DNA of 64,000 nucleotides from Taxawa tesnikishii (nom. ined.) (Eukaryota > Ascomycota > Dothideomycetes > Dothideales). Of this stretch, positions 1-9,252 are shown in pieces. Numbering within the stretch: the first letter of the stretch is position 1; each line of letters begins with the position of its first letter. Both the position numbers and the translations under genes were made by a program. The stretch spans positions 1 through 64,000 of the forward strand of contig JAPDRO010000030.1 in NCBI GenBank assembly GCA_030247885.1, given 5' to 3'. The notes under the pieces are model-generated. The model ran no database searches. It was not told where the DNA came from and worked only from the letters and a program-made list of their open reading frames with translations.

Positions 1-65
1 AACCCTAACCCTAACCCTAACCCTAACCCTAACCCTAACCCTAACCCTAACCCTAACCCTAACCC
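1..65. repeat. Telomere, (AACCCT)n
   Basis: About eleven perfect tandem copies of AACCCT, which is the C-rich strand of the TTAGGG telomere repeat used by most filamentous fungi. The array begins at base 1 and reads inward, so the window starts at a true chromosome end and the chromosome body lies to the right. No degenerate units are present inside the array, as expected of telomerase-made DNA. Confidence 0.98.
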
Positions 66-105
66 ACTCACTCACTCACTCACTCACTCACTCACTCACT
101 CACTC
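64..105. repeat. ACTC tetranucleotide microsatellite
   Basis: About ten tandem copies of ACTC follow directly on the last telomere unit. The change from AACCC to ACTCACTC is abrupt, so this is subtelomeric satellite rather than telomere variant repeats. Like the telomere, this strand contains no G. Confidence 0.95.
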
Positions 106-1284
106 TTATTCTTACTCATTCTTACTCTCACTCACTCACTCTCTTTTTCAATGTTTTTTCTCTTTCTACTTTATTTCTTTCTTTCTATTTTATCTCTCTA
201 CTTCTTTTATTCTTCTTATATCTTATTACTCTACTACTTTATTACTTTACTACTCTATTACTCTACTATTCTATTACTCTACTATTTTATTACTCTATTA
301 TTTTATTACTTTACTACTTTACTACTTTATTATTTTATTACTTTATTACTATATTTTTATTACTTTCTTATTCTTTTTAAATATTACTTTAACTCTACTA
401 ATTTATTATTCCATTCTTATATTACTATATCTCTATTACTTTACTCCTTATCTTTTACTATAAATCTCTTATTTTAACTTTTTTCTTTTATTTCTTTTCT
501 TTCTTTTATTTTATCTCTTCTTATTTTCCTATTTTTTACTTTTATTCTATTTCTATATTATTATATCCCTATTACTTAAACTTTCTTTCTTTATTCCTTC
601 CTTATTATAACTCTTATTTTCTAACTTACTTATTTTATTCCTTCTCTTTTTATTACCTTTTCTTTTTATTATCTTCTCTTTTCTTTTATATTATCCTCCC
701 TTACTTTACTTTCCTTTTTACTTTTTTTCTCTTATTCTTAACTAATCTCCTTTTTCTTTTTATATTCCACTATTTTACTTTAATTTCTTTTACTTTACTA
801 TTAAATCTATTAGTTTTTCTTTTTCTTTCTTTTATCTTTTTTTATCTTAAGAGATATATCTTTTTCTCTTTAAAATATTATACTTGTTATAGAGAGAAAT
901 ATTACCTTTTTTTTTGAAAATCCTATATAGAGAAATATTGTTCCTTTCTTTAAAACTTAGCTTTTCTATGATTATCGTCTTCTTCATTTATATACTTACT
1001 TTTTACCCTTATTTATCTAAACCCTAACTCTTAGTTCTATATTATCCTATATAATCCCTAAGGTTTAAGAAGAACTTTATTATACTTTAGGATTCTTTCT
1101 TAACTTCTTTATAACTTAGCTTAAGTCTATTTAACTAAGTTACTTTCCTTATCTATTAGACTTCTTCTTAACTACTCTAACTAACTTATTATTAGGCGTT
1201 TACTTTTTGTTAGGACTCTTTCTTGCTTGTCGGAGCTAGTAAGGACCTAACGTATTTACCTCTTAAGCTATTATCTATTTTTTT
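106..1284. other. Subtelomeric pyrimidine-rich tract without genes
   Basis: Low-complexity T/C/A sequence. Between bases 1 and 812 the only G on this strand is at 153. From about 813 G reappears and the sequence turns into AT-rich, RIP-like DNA; one telomere-like piece, CTAAACCCTAACTC, lies at 1017-1030. An open frame at 151-477 exists only because stop codons are rare in T/C-rich DNA; its product would be almost entirely F, L, Y, S and T. I see no gene here. Confidence 0.85.
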
Positions 1285-1380
1285 CCTTCGCTACTTCTTC
1301 TGTTTTTTCCTTCACTACTTCTTCTGTTTTTTCCTTCACTACTTCTTCTGTTTTTTCCTTCACTACTTCTTCTGTTTTTT
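1285..1380. repeat. 24-bp tandem repeat, four copies
   Basis: Four head-to-tail 24-bp units (1285-1308, 1309-1332, 1333-1356, 1357-1380); the first differs from the others by one base. The period is a multiple of three. On the minus strand one frame reads KTEEVVKE per unit and stays open through the array, starting about 40 bases beyond the stop of the helicase gene. It could be a former or alternatively spliced C-terminal charged tail of that gene, or non-coding satellite. Confidence 0.9.
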
Positions 1381-1421
1381 CTTATAGGTCGTTGCTATTA
1401 GTTGTCTCTGACCTCGCTATC

Positions 1422-4103
1422 TTAGAACGACAATAAAGCCTTTGCCGCTACTCTGACTCCCTGTACCGCCATTCCGCCTCCAAATCTTGTCTCCTCTCCC
1501 AACCAGTCAAAGAAATCCTCCACCCCGGCGAATCTGCGCCGGAAGTGGTCCTCTAGCCATCTGGCTCCTCCGGCGCTCACGAATATCCCGTAACAGAGCG
1601 GCAGGACCACGTCTCCGTGCTCACACGCTTCTTCCTTACTGGTCTTGCTGAGCTCAGCCCTTTGGCAGATGGACTGAGGGTTTAGGCACCAGAAGCAGCT
1701 CGTGTACGGACGCAACCACTTTCGTCCGCGTGTCTCGTGCCGCTGCCGTACTCGACTGCGCTCGTGAAACACCTCATGCCGCCGGGCACACTTGGAGAAC
1801 TCGTGCTTCCATTCCTCGTCCATCGCACGGCAGAGCAAGCATGTCCCGCGCACGCTGGCCAGGTCCAGACGGTAGTTGACAAGTTCGGAGTGAGCCTGCA
1901 GCCGCTCTTGCTGGATGAGATCGAGTCCGGTGTGGGCGGTCTGCCGTCTTGTCGCGTCCGAGGCTGCGATTGGATCCTCGTGAGCCGCTTTGCAGACGTC
2001 GCAAGCCACGTCTTCCGGCATGCACCACCTTCGGTGCTGAGCGAGATCGAGGTGTTCGCTCAGCGAAGTTCGGAAACATTGCTCGCCTCGTAAGTACTTG
2101 TGCACGGCCTGCTTGTCCCGTCGCTTGCGAAGTGACACGTCGTCCCTGCAGCTGCCCGTCTGCTCCGAACCGACGTCGACGTCGTCTTCGAGCTGTGCCT
2201 GCCACGTCGCCGGCAGGAGAACCATCGAGTACGCCTCCATCCCGTCGCGGCCGGCCCGACCCGACTCCTGCGCGAAGGTGACCAACGAGTCCGGCTCCCC
2301 TACGTTCATGACCAGACGTACATGAGCGTGGTCGAAGCCTTCGGCAAGAGCGGTCGTGGCAACGAGATACGGGCGGTCGGAGGTATGGATCCAGCGATCA
2401 ACGATGAGCTTCTTCTGTTCCGGCGTTCCGCTCTTTGCGGTGTATGCAGCACAACCAAGCAGTTGGCACAGGCTGTCCGCGTCCTCACACGTTCGGACGT
2501 ATAGGACGATCTTGTCACGGGAATGATCGAACAGGTCGGAGTCGCGCCACGCGTCTTGCGCTTCGACCGCACTCTGCTCCAGAAGGCTGCCTTTGCGAGG
2601 GTCTGCCCTGCGGACCATGTAGAATATGTTGGGTCGGTTGCTCGATGCTCTGATGGTTGTCGGACGGTAGAGGTAGTTGCGCTCCTCAAACTCCTCTTTC
2701 ATGGACGGAGGCAGTGTGGCTGTCAGGTAGACAAACTGCGTCCTGAGATTGCGGACCGCAGTAAGGTCGACGATGCTCGATCGGTAGTCAACGGCAGTCA
2801 CCGTCAGGTGGCATTCGTCGATCACGATTCGATCGAGTTTCTGCTGGACGATCAGGCTTCGTGCGTATTTCGTGAAGTGTGTTGTGGCCGCAGCCTCAAC
2901 GCTGACGATTATCAGCGATGCTTCTCGACTTTCTCCCGGCAACCATTCGAGGTGAGCGATGTTCAGTTCCCGTATCCGCCGAAGCAGGTCTGCCCGAAGG
3001 GATACGAGCGGCACGATGAGGATGGTGATCCCGGCATCAGGCAGCGTACACGGCAACATGAAGGACAGGCTCTTTCCGGCTCCGGTTGGCAAGATGGCCA
3101 CCACCTGCTCCGTCCACGACATGATCGTGGTGAGGGTCTGTTCCTGCTCCCTCGATTTCCACATCATTCTCTGGTTGCCGTAGAGCTTTCTGAGCCCTTC
3201 CAGCAGAGCCTCTGCCGACCACGGTTTGCGGGGCCGATAGACACCCTTGGCAAGTCGTTCCTTCAGTCGACACTCTTCTCCGTCCCTCTTTCGCTTCTTG
3301 CCTTTTAGCATCGTCTCCACTCCCCAGAAGTCCTGCCACAACGTTGACGCGCGAAGTCCCATTCGGATCAGCCCGTCCCACACGTTGCCGAAGGTCGCTC
3401 CCGTCTGATTGGCATACGCCCTGTTGACCGTGCGTGTCTTGTGGTTGCGCTGTCTCGTCATCGCTCGGATATCCTCCTCCATCTCCTCGGCGTCCTCGTC
3501 GTCTTCGTTGACTTCGAAGCAGCCTATGTTGCTCGCAAACTTGGTCTTGACGATGGCCACGCTCATCTGGCGCCAGTTGGAAACGTGAAGCCGGGGTGTG
3601 CACGCCCGAGCACTGGCTTCCTCCAGACAACGACTCAACCGTCCTTCGCCCCACACCTTTCCGTCTTTCTCCCACAAGAACGAGGAGAGCAGTGCCTTTG
3701 GTGATTGCTGCCGCAGAAAGACCTGTCGTAGCGGCACGACATAGACGAGGTAATCCAGCAACAGGTCGCCCACCGGATTGGCGAGAAACCGGATGTTTTC
3801 CTTGTACCTGCCCGTCTGCTGCTGACCTTTGTGGTATTTGACATGTATCATGACACGATCGTGGCGGAGTGTGATGGATCGTCGTCGTTGCGTGTTCCGC
3901 CAGGTCATGGAGAAGAACTCGCTTTCGCGGATGGGCTGACCGCCACTGATGTGAACGAGGACACACAAGCGTTTCAAGAACTCCTGCACAGTTGCCTCGT
4001 AGCCGGCTAGCGCACTGTCCCTCCAAACGAAGCCGCTCGCTGATCGACGGTCTTGCTGAAGGAAAAGGCGGCACAGTTGCTCGGAACGCTCAACGGCGGC
4101 CAA
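1422..4103 (-). CDS. RecQ-family ATP-dependent DNA helicase, C-terminal 893 residues
   Basis: This is the catalytic part of the telomere-linked helicase. Visible motifs in order: Walker A LPTGAGKS (about residue 337), DECH box (about 428), TAT (motif III, about 460), motif V ATTALAEGFDHAHVR (about 580), motif VI ESGRAGRDG (about 612). A RecQ zinc-binding subdomain follows: QCFR, then WCMP and CDVC near residue 697. A further Cys/His-rich tail has CLLC, SKCARRH and CFWC. Residues 1-300 resemble the conserved region before the motor in fungal telomeric helicases and include an acidic stretch near residue 200. RecQ enzymes unwind DNA 3' to 5' in recombination and telomere maintenance. All core motifs are intact. 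The ATG at 4103 is only the first Met of the open stretch, not a proven start. Confidence 0.88.
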   Translation of the reverse strand: MAAVERSEQLCRLFLQQDRRSASGFVWRDSALAGYEATVQEFLKRLCVLVHISGGQPIRESEFFSMTWRNTQRRRSITLRHDRVMIHVKYHKGQQQTGRYKENIRFLANPVGDLLLDYLVYVVPLRQVFLRQQSPKALLSSFLWEKDGKVWGEGRLSRCLEEASARACTPRLHVSNWRQMSVAIVKTKFASNIGCFEVNEDDEDAEEMEEDIRAMTRQRNHKTRTVNRAYANQTGATFGNVWDGLIRMGLRASTLWQDFWGVETMLKGKKRKRDGEECRLKERLAKGVYRPRKPWSAEALLEGLRKLYGNQRMMWKSREQEQTLTTIMSWTEQVVAILPTGAGKSLSFMLPCTLPDAGITILIVPLVSLRADLLRRIRELNIAHLEWLPGESREASLIIVSVEAAATTHFTKYARSLIVQQKLDRIVIDECHLTVTAVDYRSSIVDLTAVRNLRTQFVYLTATLPPSMKEEFEERNYLYRPTTIRASSNRPNIFYMVRRADPRKGSLLEQSAVEAQDAWRDSDLFDHSRDKIVLYVRTCEDADSLCQLLGCAAYTAKSGTPEQKKLIVDRWIHTSDRPYLVATTALAEGFDHAHVRLVMNVGEPDSLVTFAQESGRAGRDGMEAYSMVLLPATWQAQLEDDVDVGSEQTGSCRDDVSLRKRRDKQAVHKYLRGEQCFRTSLSEHLDLAQHRRWCMPEDVACDVCKAAHEDPIAASDATRRQTAHTGLDLIQQERLQAHSELVNYRLDLASVRGTCLLCRAMDEEWKHEFSKCARRHEVFHERSRVRQRHETRGRKWLRPYTSCFWCLNPQSICQRAELSKTSKEEACEHGDVVLPLCYGIFVSAGGARWLEDHFRRRFAGVEDFFDWLGEETRFGGGMAVQGVRVAAKALLSF

Positions 4104-5855
4104 CAGAGCTTTGTCCGTCCCCTCAGCAGGAGAGCGTTGTCACGATGCTGGATCAAGCTCCAGCCGACGGTATCGACGTTGCCGCTATCTCTAAGCGCCC
4201 AAGACTGCATGCGGCGTAGGTCCTTCTGACCCAGCAGCAAGTCGTCGTACAGTAGCCGTTCGCACTCACGGTATTCGGAGAGCAGTAGCGTGGGGATCTG
4301 GTCCATACGCAGCTCTGTATCTTCGTATGTCAGGACCTGTTCGCTTTCGTCCCAACAGGCCTCATGATCACCCACGCTGTCCTTCGAGATGCGAAACAGC
4401 AACAGGCGCCAGCGGAGTATCTCCCCATCGGCGTCTCGGCCGTCTGCTGCAGATAACTCTCACAGCATTCCTTGACGAGCGCGAGCGTTTCTCCCCACCC
4501 TGCCGCTCTTTGCGAGCACAGTCATAGAAGATCAGCAGCTGCGCGACCCATATCATCGCAGACAGACTGCTGTTGAAGTTGCCGGGTTCCATCCAGCCTT
4601 GCGTAGACGGCTTGATGCTTAGCATCGCGCAGAAGCTCACTATTGGCGAGCGGTACCGTCGGGCTCCGGTAGTGTGACGGATAACGAGCATCCATAACTC
4701 AACCAGCCCATCTCTCAGTTGGCCCTTGATCCCTTCACCCGTGCCCGTCGCTCCCCGTTCTGCTAACCGACGGAGGTTATGCCACACCACCCTTTGCTTG
4801 TCCGTCGGTTCGATCACGTCCTCTGGCCGGATCGTCTCCTCCGAGTCAGCACTGAAGTGGTACTCGTCACAGATCGCCACTCGCTCCAGGTACGACAGGA
4901 ACTGTGACGCCAGCTTGAAGTAGACCTTGAGCGTGCCGGGCTCCTTGTAAGGATCGAACGGCCGAACCTTCCCAATCGACTCGACCTGCGACGACTGGAA
5001 CCGACTGAGAACGACGCGACATGGCCAAGTGAGCATACAGTCGGGTCCGTCGAAACACCAGCCGTGCGCCTCCCTGAGCACGTCCTCCATCGCATCGACG
5101 ATCGTCCGCAGAGGACATCCTTCGTCTCGCGAGGGCACGGCGATCGCTGCTCGGATCTCGTCTTTCTTCAAGCCGCAGACATGGTCGACGATGCCGGTCT
5201 CTCTGAGCCATGGTACCACGGTAGAACGATGCTCGTCGAATCCGCGGACACGGTTGGCCGCAGATGCGGCGTCGCGCTCTGCCTGAAGGATGTCTTCTTC
5301 TTGCGTCCGGAAGAAGTCACGCTGGTGACCGGCTCGCCTCCGACCGCAAATCTCCAGGTCCGCTACTTGGACCTCGAAGTACCTCTGCCAGCTTCCGACC
5401 TTGAAGAAACGCTGACAGGCGCGGTCGCAAGACCACAGCTTGTTGTGGGTATGGACCTGCTTCAAACGAGCATCGCCGCCTCGCTTCTGTCCGTTGACCC
5501 AGCCGTGTTGCCGCTCACAATGATCTTGCATGCCACGCGGAGTGCGGCATATATAGGGACAAAGCCTGCCTTCGCCATCTTTCCCGCCACACTTCAAGCC
5601 GTCGAAGTACACCGGAAGTCCCGTTACGGGAGGCTCTGTTGCTGCTGGATAGATGACATCTGCCTCGACTTGCGCAAGTTCGGTAAAAGACCCGACTTTG
5701 GCAATAATGTCCCGCCGTTGTTGTAAGCTGAGACGCTTGTGATGCACACGAAGATGTTTGGCGAGCTGCGAAGGTACGACTGCATACTGACAATGGATGC
5801 AAACAAGGATGCGGTGCTGGGCGACTACTTGGAAGAGACGATGAAAATCATCCAT
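1422..5855 (-). CDS. Telomere-linked RecQ-type helicase gene (frame interrupted)
   Basis: A single gene-like unit read toward the telomere, about 1.47 kb of N-terminal region followed by a RecQ helicase. Coding sense continues along the whole span but changes frame three times: near 4495-4500 and near 4420, both at runs of G, and near 4105-4115. Protein sense on both sides of each break reads as one continuous polypeptide. No GT...AG intron is needed to explain the breaks, so they look like small indels, or assembly errors in a telomeric multicopy gene. The chosen start is the ATG at 5853-5855, just before a zinc-finger-like segment. Families of such helicases sit next to telomeres in many fungi (TLH in Magnaporthe and fission yeast, UTAS in Ustilago). 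Whether this copy makes a full protein is doubtful. Confidence 0.8.
4104..4402 (-). CDS. Middle segment of the helicase gene, other frame
   Basis: Short open stretch in a different frame from the parts before and after it. It begins in the segment RWRLLLFRISKD and includes YEDTELRMDQIP and YDDLLLGQKDL, which agree with the region between the OrsD-like N-terminus and the helicase in fungal telomeric helicases. Coding sense leaves this frame near 4105-4115 and continues as AAVERSEQL in the helicase frame. Listed separately so that the frame changes can be checked; it is not an independent gene. Confidence 0.6.
4368..5855 (-). CDS. N-terminal region of the telomere-linked helicase
   Basis: A 495-codon open stretch. 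Near residues 18-40 it has CIHCQYAVV followed by HLRVHH, a C2H2-like unit. A second Cys/His set (about residues 88-115) has CGG, CPYICR and CERQHG. This layout resembles the DUF3505/OrsD-like N-terminal region found in fungal proteins and in telomere-linked helicases. The last 45 or so codons, after IFYDCARKERQGG, look out of frame (Arg-rich, no family sense); the meaningful protein moves to another frame near 4495. The following short stretch, 4104-4402, carries the linker to the helicase part. It may help the protein bind DNA, but no function is proven. Confidence 0.7.
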   Translation of the reverse strand: MDDFHRLFQVVAQHRILVCIHCQYAVVPSQLAKHLRVHHKRLSLQQRRDIIAKVGSFTELAQVEADVIYPAATEPPVTGLPVYFDGLKCGGKDGEGRLCPYICRTPRGMQDHCERQHGWVNGQKRGGDARLKQVHTHNKLWSCDRACQRFFKVGSWQRYFEVQVADLEICGRRRAGHQRDFFRTQEEDILQAERDAASAANRVRGFDEHRSTVVPWLRETGIVDHVCGLKKDEIRAAIAVPSRDEGCPLRTIVDAMEDVLREAHGWCFDGPDCMLTWPCRVVLSRFQSSQVESIGKVRPFDPYKEPGTLKVYFKLASQFLSYLERVAICDEYHFSADSEETIRPEDVIEPTDKQRVVWHNLRRLAERGATGTGEGIKGQLRDGLVELWMLVIRHTTGARRYRSPIVSFCAMLSIKPSTQGWMEPGNFNSSLSAMIWVAQLLIFYDCARKERQGGEKRSRSSRNAVRVICSRRPRRRWGDTPLAPVAVSHLEGQRG

Positions 5856-6195
5856 CTGAGTCTTGGCTTGCCTTCACGGCTGCCATACTTGCGAGGCCAG
5901 ACATAGCTATATTACCTTTCTAAGGATTTAAAGGATCCATGTGATGCTCAGGATCAATTGTTTAGAGCGTACTGATCACGTCGCATAGACACAGGGCTGG
6001 TCTTTGTTTGGAGAGGCCGCCCTGCGAAAATGCGGGAGTGGCCTATGCACAAGGCGCCTCATCTTTTTCCTTTTAAGACCGCCGCCCTTGATGTTCCATG
6101 TATATGGCATATATATGAGTGGTGTTTGGCATGCAGAGAGAATAACCTTATGACAGTATAGTGTGTGGGTTTCGAGAAGGTTGGGGCTCGGGAAG

Positions 6196-6298
6196 GCAAA
6201 CGAATCGTGGTCAACAGGTGCAAACGAATCGTGGTCGTTCCTCTAACCCTTAGGGTTATAGCCCACGCAAAAGCAAACGAATCGTGGCCATTCGTTTG
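6196..6298. repeat. Three copies of GCAAACGAATCGTGG, the last in a hairpin
   Basis: The motif GCAAACGAATCGTGG occurs at 6196-6210, 6220-6234 and 6273-6287. Directly after the third copy comes ATTCGTTTG, which pairs with CAAACGAAT to give a perfect 9-bp inverted repeat with a 7-base loop (6274-6298). The position upstream of the helicase gene suggests a protein-binding array, but it could be a remnant of a mobile element end. No known binding site is recognised. Confidence 0.85.
6244..6258. repeat. Head-to-head telomeric palindrome
   Basis: TAACCC-TTA-GGGTTA, two telomere repeats of opposite strand meeting head to head, placed between the second and third 15-base motif. It is short, so it may be chance, but it lies in subtelomeric DNA next to a helicase block and at the edge of the GC-normal island. 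Confidence 0.7.
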
Positions 6299-7319
6299 AC
6301 TTCTACGAGTAGTCTTATAACTACTATTACTACTATTATCTTCTTTATTACTATCTACTCCTTCCGCTTATTTATCTTTCGTTTCCTTTAGTCCCTCGTC
6401 TTAAAACGCCTTTTATATAACTATAAACTACGAAATCTTAATTAACTTAAATAAAATTAGTAAGTAACTATTTGTCCCCTTTTATCTTCCTTCTTTAACT
6501 CCTAAAACTACTATAGTATATACTATTATATACTTGTAATCCTTCGATATATTACTTTAGTTTAATAATGTAATATAAAACTTTAAATACGCTTCTTTTA
6601 CTTCCGATAACTCTTCCTATTCTTTCGTATTTACCCCTTTAGCTTACTCTTTTCCTTTACTTACTCTCGACTCTTCTTTATTATTTAATATTACTTATTT
6701 ACTACGTCCTTATCTAGCTAGAATACTCCTTACTTATAACTATATTAGTCGTAACTATACTACCTTTTCTTTACTTACCTTTATAACGCCCTCTATATCT
6801 TTTACTACTTCTTATTAAAATAGTACTTTAAACTATCTTACTCGTACTTCTTATACGTAGTCCGCGCGAAAAATATTAATAGTTCCCTTTATAGCTACGT
6901 ATACGCCGATATTCCCTTCGTATCCTAGTATACTATTAATAGTATATATCTCGTTTACTTATCCTCCGTCTAAACGGCCTTAATATATACGAAATACTCG
7001 GTTTTTCGGCTAATAGTTTACTACGCGAACTAGGCTAATTTCCTATTACCCTTTAAATTACTACTTCTACTAGTTCCTTCGCTTTATTTAGCTAGTTTAT
7101 ACTTACTATTAACTATATATAATCTAGCCTTACTAAATACGCGTCCTATTTCGTTTTATTTAACTACTAGCTTACTTTATTCGTTTTTACTTTGTTAATT
7201 CTTACCTTTATCTTTACCTTAATACTATTTATATCCTTAACTATATTAGCTATAAACTCGGACTATATTATCTTACTATCCGGAATGTTTCGTACCTTGC
7301 TACCCTTTTATACTTTATA

Positions 7320-7640
7320 CTTACGTTCCCTTACCTCGAAAAACGCTAAATAGGCTCGGCAAATAAAAATCCTTTAGTATCTAACTATCTTTTATAGCTA
7401 TACTATTTCGTCCTTAGCTTTTATTTACTTTACGTTTATCGGGCGTCTCTCTCGCTTAAACTATATTTAACTATAAACTATATAGTAATACTTAATAATA
7501 TTATCGTCTATTTACTAGATATACTAATAGTTTAGTAAGTTAATTTAATACTATTAGTTATCTTCGAATATTAGTAACTATAGGATTTTATCTTACGTCG
7601 CGTTTGTTACTTTAAACTTATTTAGACTAGCTTATAACCC
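7320..7640 (-). pseudogene. Decayed coding remnant, unknown family
   Basis: On the minus strand one frame stays meaningful for about 100 codons when TAG/TAA are taken as RIP products of CAG, CAA or TGG; readable pieces include VLNQLTKLLVYLVN, QARETPDKRKVNKS and DFYLPSLFSVFRGKG. The Ser/Lys/Gln composition looks like protein rather than random AT-rich DNA. No conserved motif is recognised and the ends are unknown. Confidence 0.3.
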
Positions 7641-8566
7641 TTCGAATTAAGTACTAGCCTCTTACGAAATACCTTTCGCTTCTTTATAACTTATCTTATA
7701 CTATTTACCCTTAAAATAGGCGATAATCTTATATAGTTAAACTCTATACTTATACGCCTAATAAACTAATACTTTATACTCTAGTAAATACTGACGTATT
7801 ACGTAATATCTATTACTCTAACGTCTATTACTCCGATAATATTAAACGCTTTATTAAACTTATTATAACGCTCGTAATATAATAGTAAACGAGTTATAAA
7901 AACGTAAAATAAGTAACTATAGTAAATAAGTTATAAAAATAGTTTATAGGTTTTATGTTCGCGTTCTATATAAGAGTCTATATATTTTCTTAACTTAATA
8001 TAAGTACGCGACTCTTATATACGACGCGATTCCTTTAGTATTAATATAGATTCGCGTTCTTTACGTAGTTAATTAATAATTAACGTTATCTACTCTACCT
8101 TTTATACTAGCTTAGTAGTCGCACTATTATATAGTTATATAGTTACTTTATACGAATATTAAACCCTCTAAACTATAACCTTAACGTAACTCTAAGTACC
8201 CTTTAACGTACGATTTTAACTTTAAGATTACGACTAGAGTTATAGCGTATATATGCGACAAATATATCTAAATTTGGGACGGTTTTAAGGTAGGAATAAA
8301 ACGCGAATATATGCCTTTTTATAATAGGTTTCTATCCCTTATAATATAAACTACTAAGGTAACTTTAACTCTAAGTATTTCTTAGTACTAATAAATAACG
8401 AGTTTCTACCTACGTCCTCGTTAAATATTTAGGATAAAAAGATTATATATAGATATAGAGTAGAGATAAGAGAGAAGATAAATTAAAAGGTATAAAAAGC
8501 CTTTTATATAAAGTTAAAAGCTTAAGAAAGTATATAAGGAAATAAGCTAATTATATTACTCGCTAG

Positions 8567-9091
8567 TATTTAGCCTTAGTATTAGGGTCCGAACCCTAAA
8601 GTAAATAGGCTAATTACGATACTTTAAAGTATCTAGTCTTAGCGAAAAACTTTAAAATCTTTTTATCTTTTTCTTTCGATAAACAATTGTAAATAACTAC
8701 GTAAGATATAAGGATTATAAAAAACAATATATAGTAGAGTTTTAGATCTAGTTAAGAAGAATAATTGCAATATATAGACTTATTTTATAGAAGTAATATT
8801 CGTAGAGATATCGAGTTAGGACTACTCTAGCTAATAAGAAGACTCGAAACTATCTAGCCTTAGCATAAACCCTAAATCCAAGCGGCCAATCACAATGCTC
8901 TAAAGTGTCTAGTCTTAGCGAAGAACTTCAAAATCTTTGTTCCTTTCTCTTTCGACGAACAATTGTAAATAACTCCGTAACACGTAGGAATTATAGAAAA
9001 CGATATATAGTAAAGTTTTAGATCTAGCTAAGAAGAACAATTACGATATACAAAGTATTTCTATAGGACTAATATTCGCAGAGTTATAGAT
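8567..9091. repeat. 276-bp tandem duplication, unequal RIP load
   Basis: Two direct copies, about 8567-8815 and 8843-9091, aligned at a constant offset of 276 bases (anchors at 8629/8905, 8682/8958 and 8795/9071). Nearly all differences are transitions, and the left copy has T or A where the right copy has C or G; compare 8601-8640 with 8877-8916. Both copies contain a CCCTAA-type segment (about 8592 and 8868). Confidence 0.9.
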
Positions 9092-9252
9092 GAAAGTACT
9101 CTAAGTTAAAGATTTTAAAATTTGACTAAGTCCCTTCGACGCCTAGCCTAATCCTAACCCTCGACTACTCCGGATGTTACTTTTTAAACTTAATTCGCCT
9201 AGCTATAAGATACTTATTTATTTATTTTATACTAACGACGGCGTTATTATTA

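Larger units (their letters stand above)
5856..6300. other. Upstream region of the helicase gene
   Basis: GC-normal, non-RIP sequence without an open frame of interest. It would contain the helicase promoter on the minus strand; a TATA-like CATATATATGAG lies at 6108-6119, about 255 bases upstream of the ATG, which is rather far. The right part holds three copies of a 15-base motif and a telomeric palindrome. RIP-type DNA begins at about 6301. Confidence 0.6.

Noticed and set aside
151-477. 108-codon open frame next to the telomere
   Set aside because: Product is almost only F, L, Y, S, T and I from T/C-rich low-complexity DNA; no stop codons are expected by composition, so it is not a gene.
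2523-3308. 261-codon plus-strand open frame opposite the helicase
   Set aside because: Antisense shadow of the helicase motifs; composition follows the other strand's codons.
3037-4074. 345-codon minus-strand open frame overlapping the helicase
   Set aside because: Shifted-frame shadow of the conserved helicase frame; no family motifs.
5064-5726. 220-codon plus-strand open frame
   Set aside because: Antisense to the helicase N-terminal region, which has Cys/His motifs and better coding sense.
8582-8599. Inverted TTAGGGT...ACCCTAA as a telomere fusion point
   Set aside because: It lies in RIP-mutated repeat DNA, and the paired copy at about 8868 has only one arm; more likely chance within the duplicated unit.
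6301-9252. LTR retrotransposon
   Set aside because: No LTR pair or recognisable reverse transcriptase was found; left as unclassified repeat.
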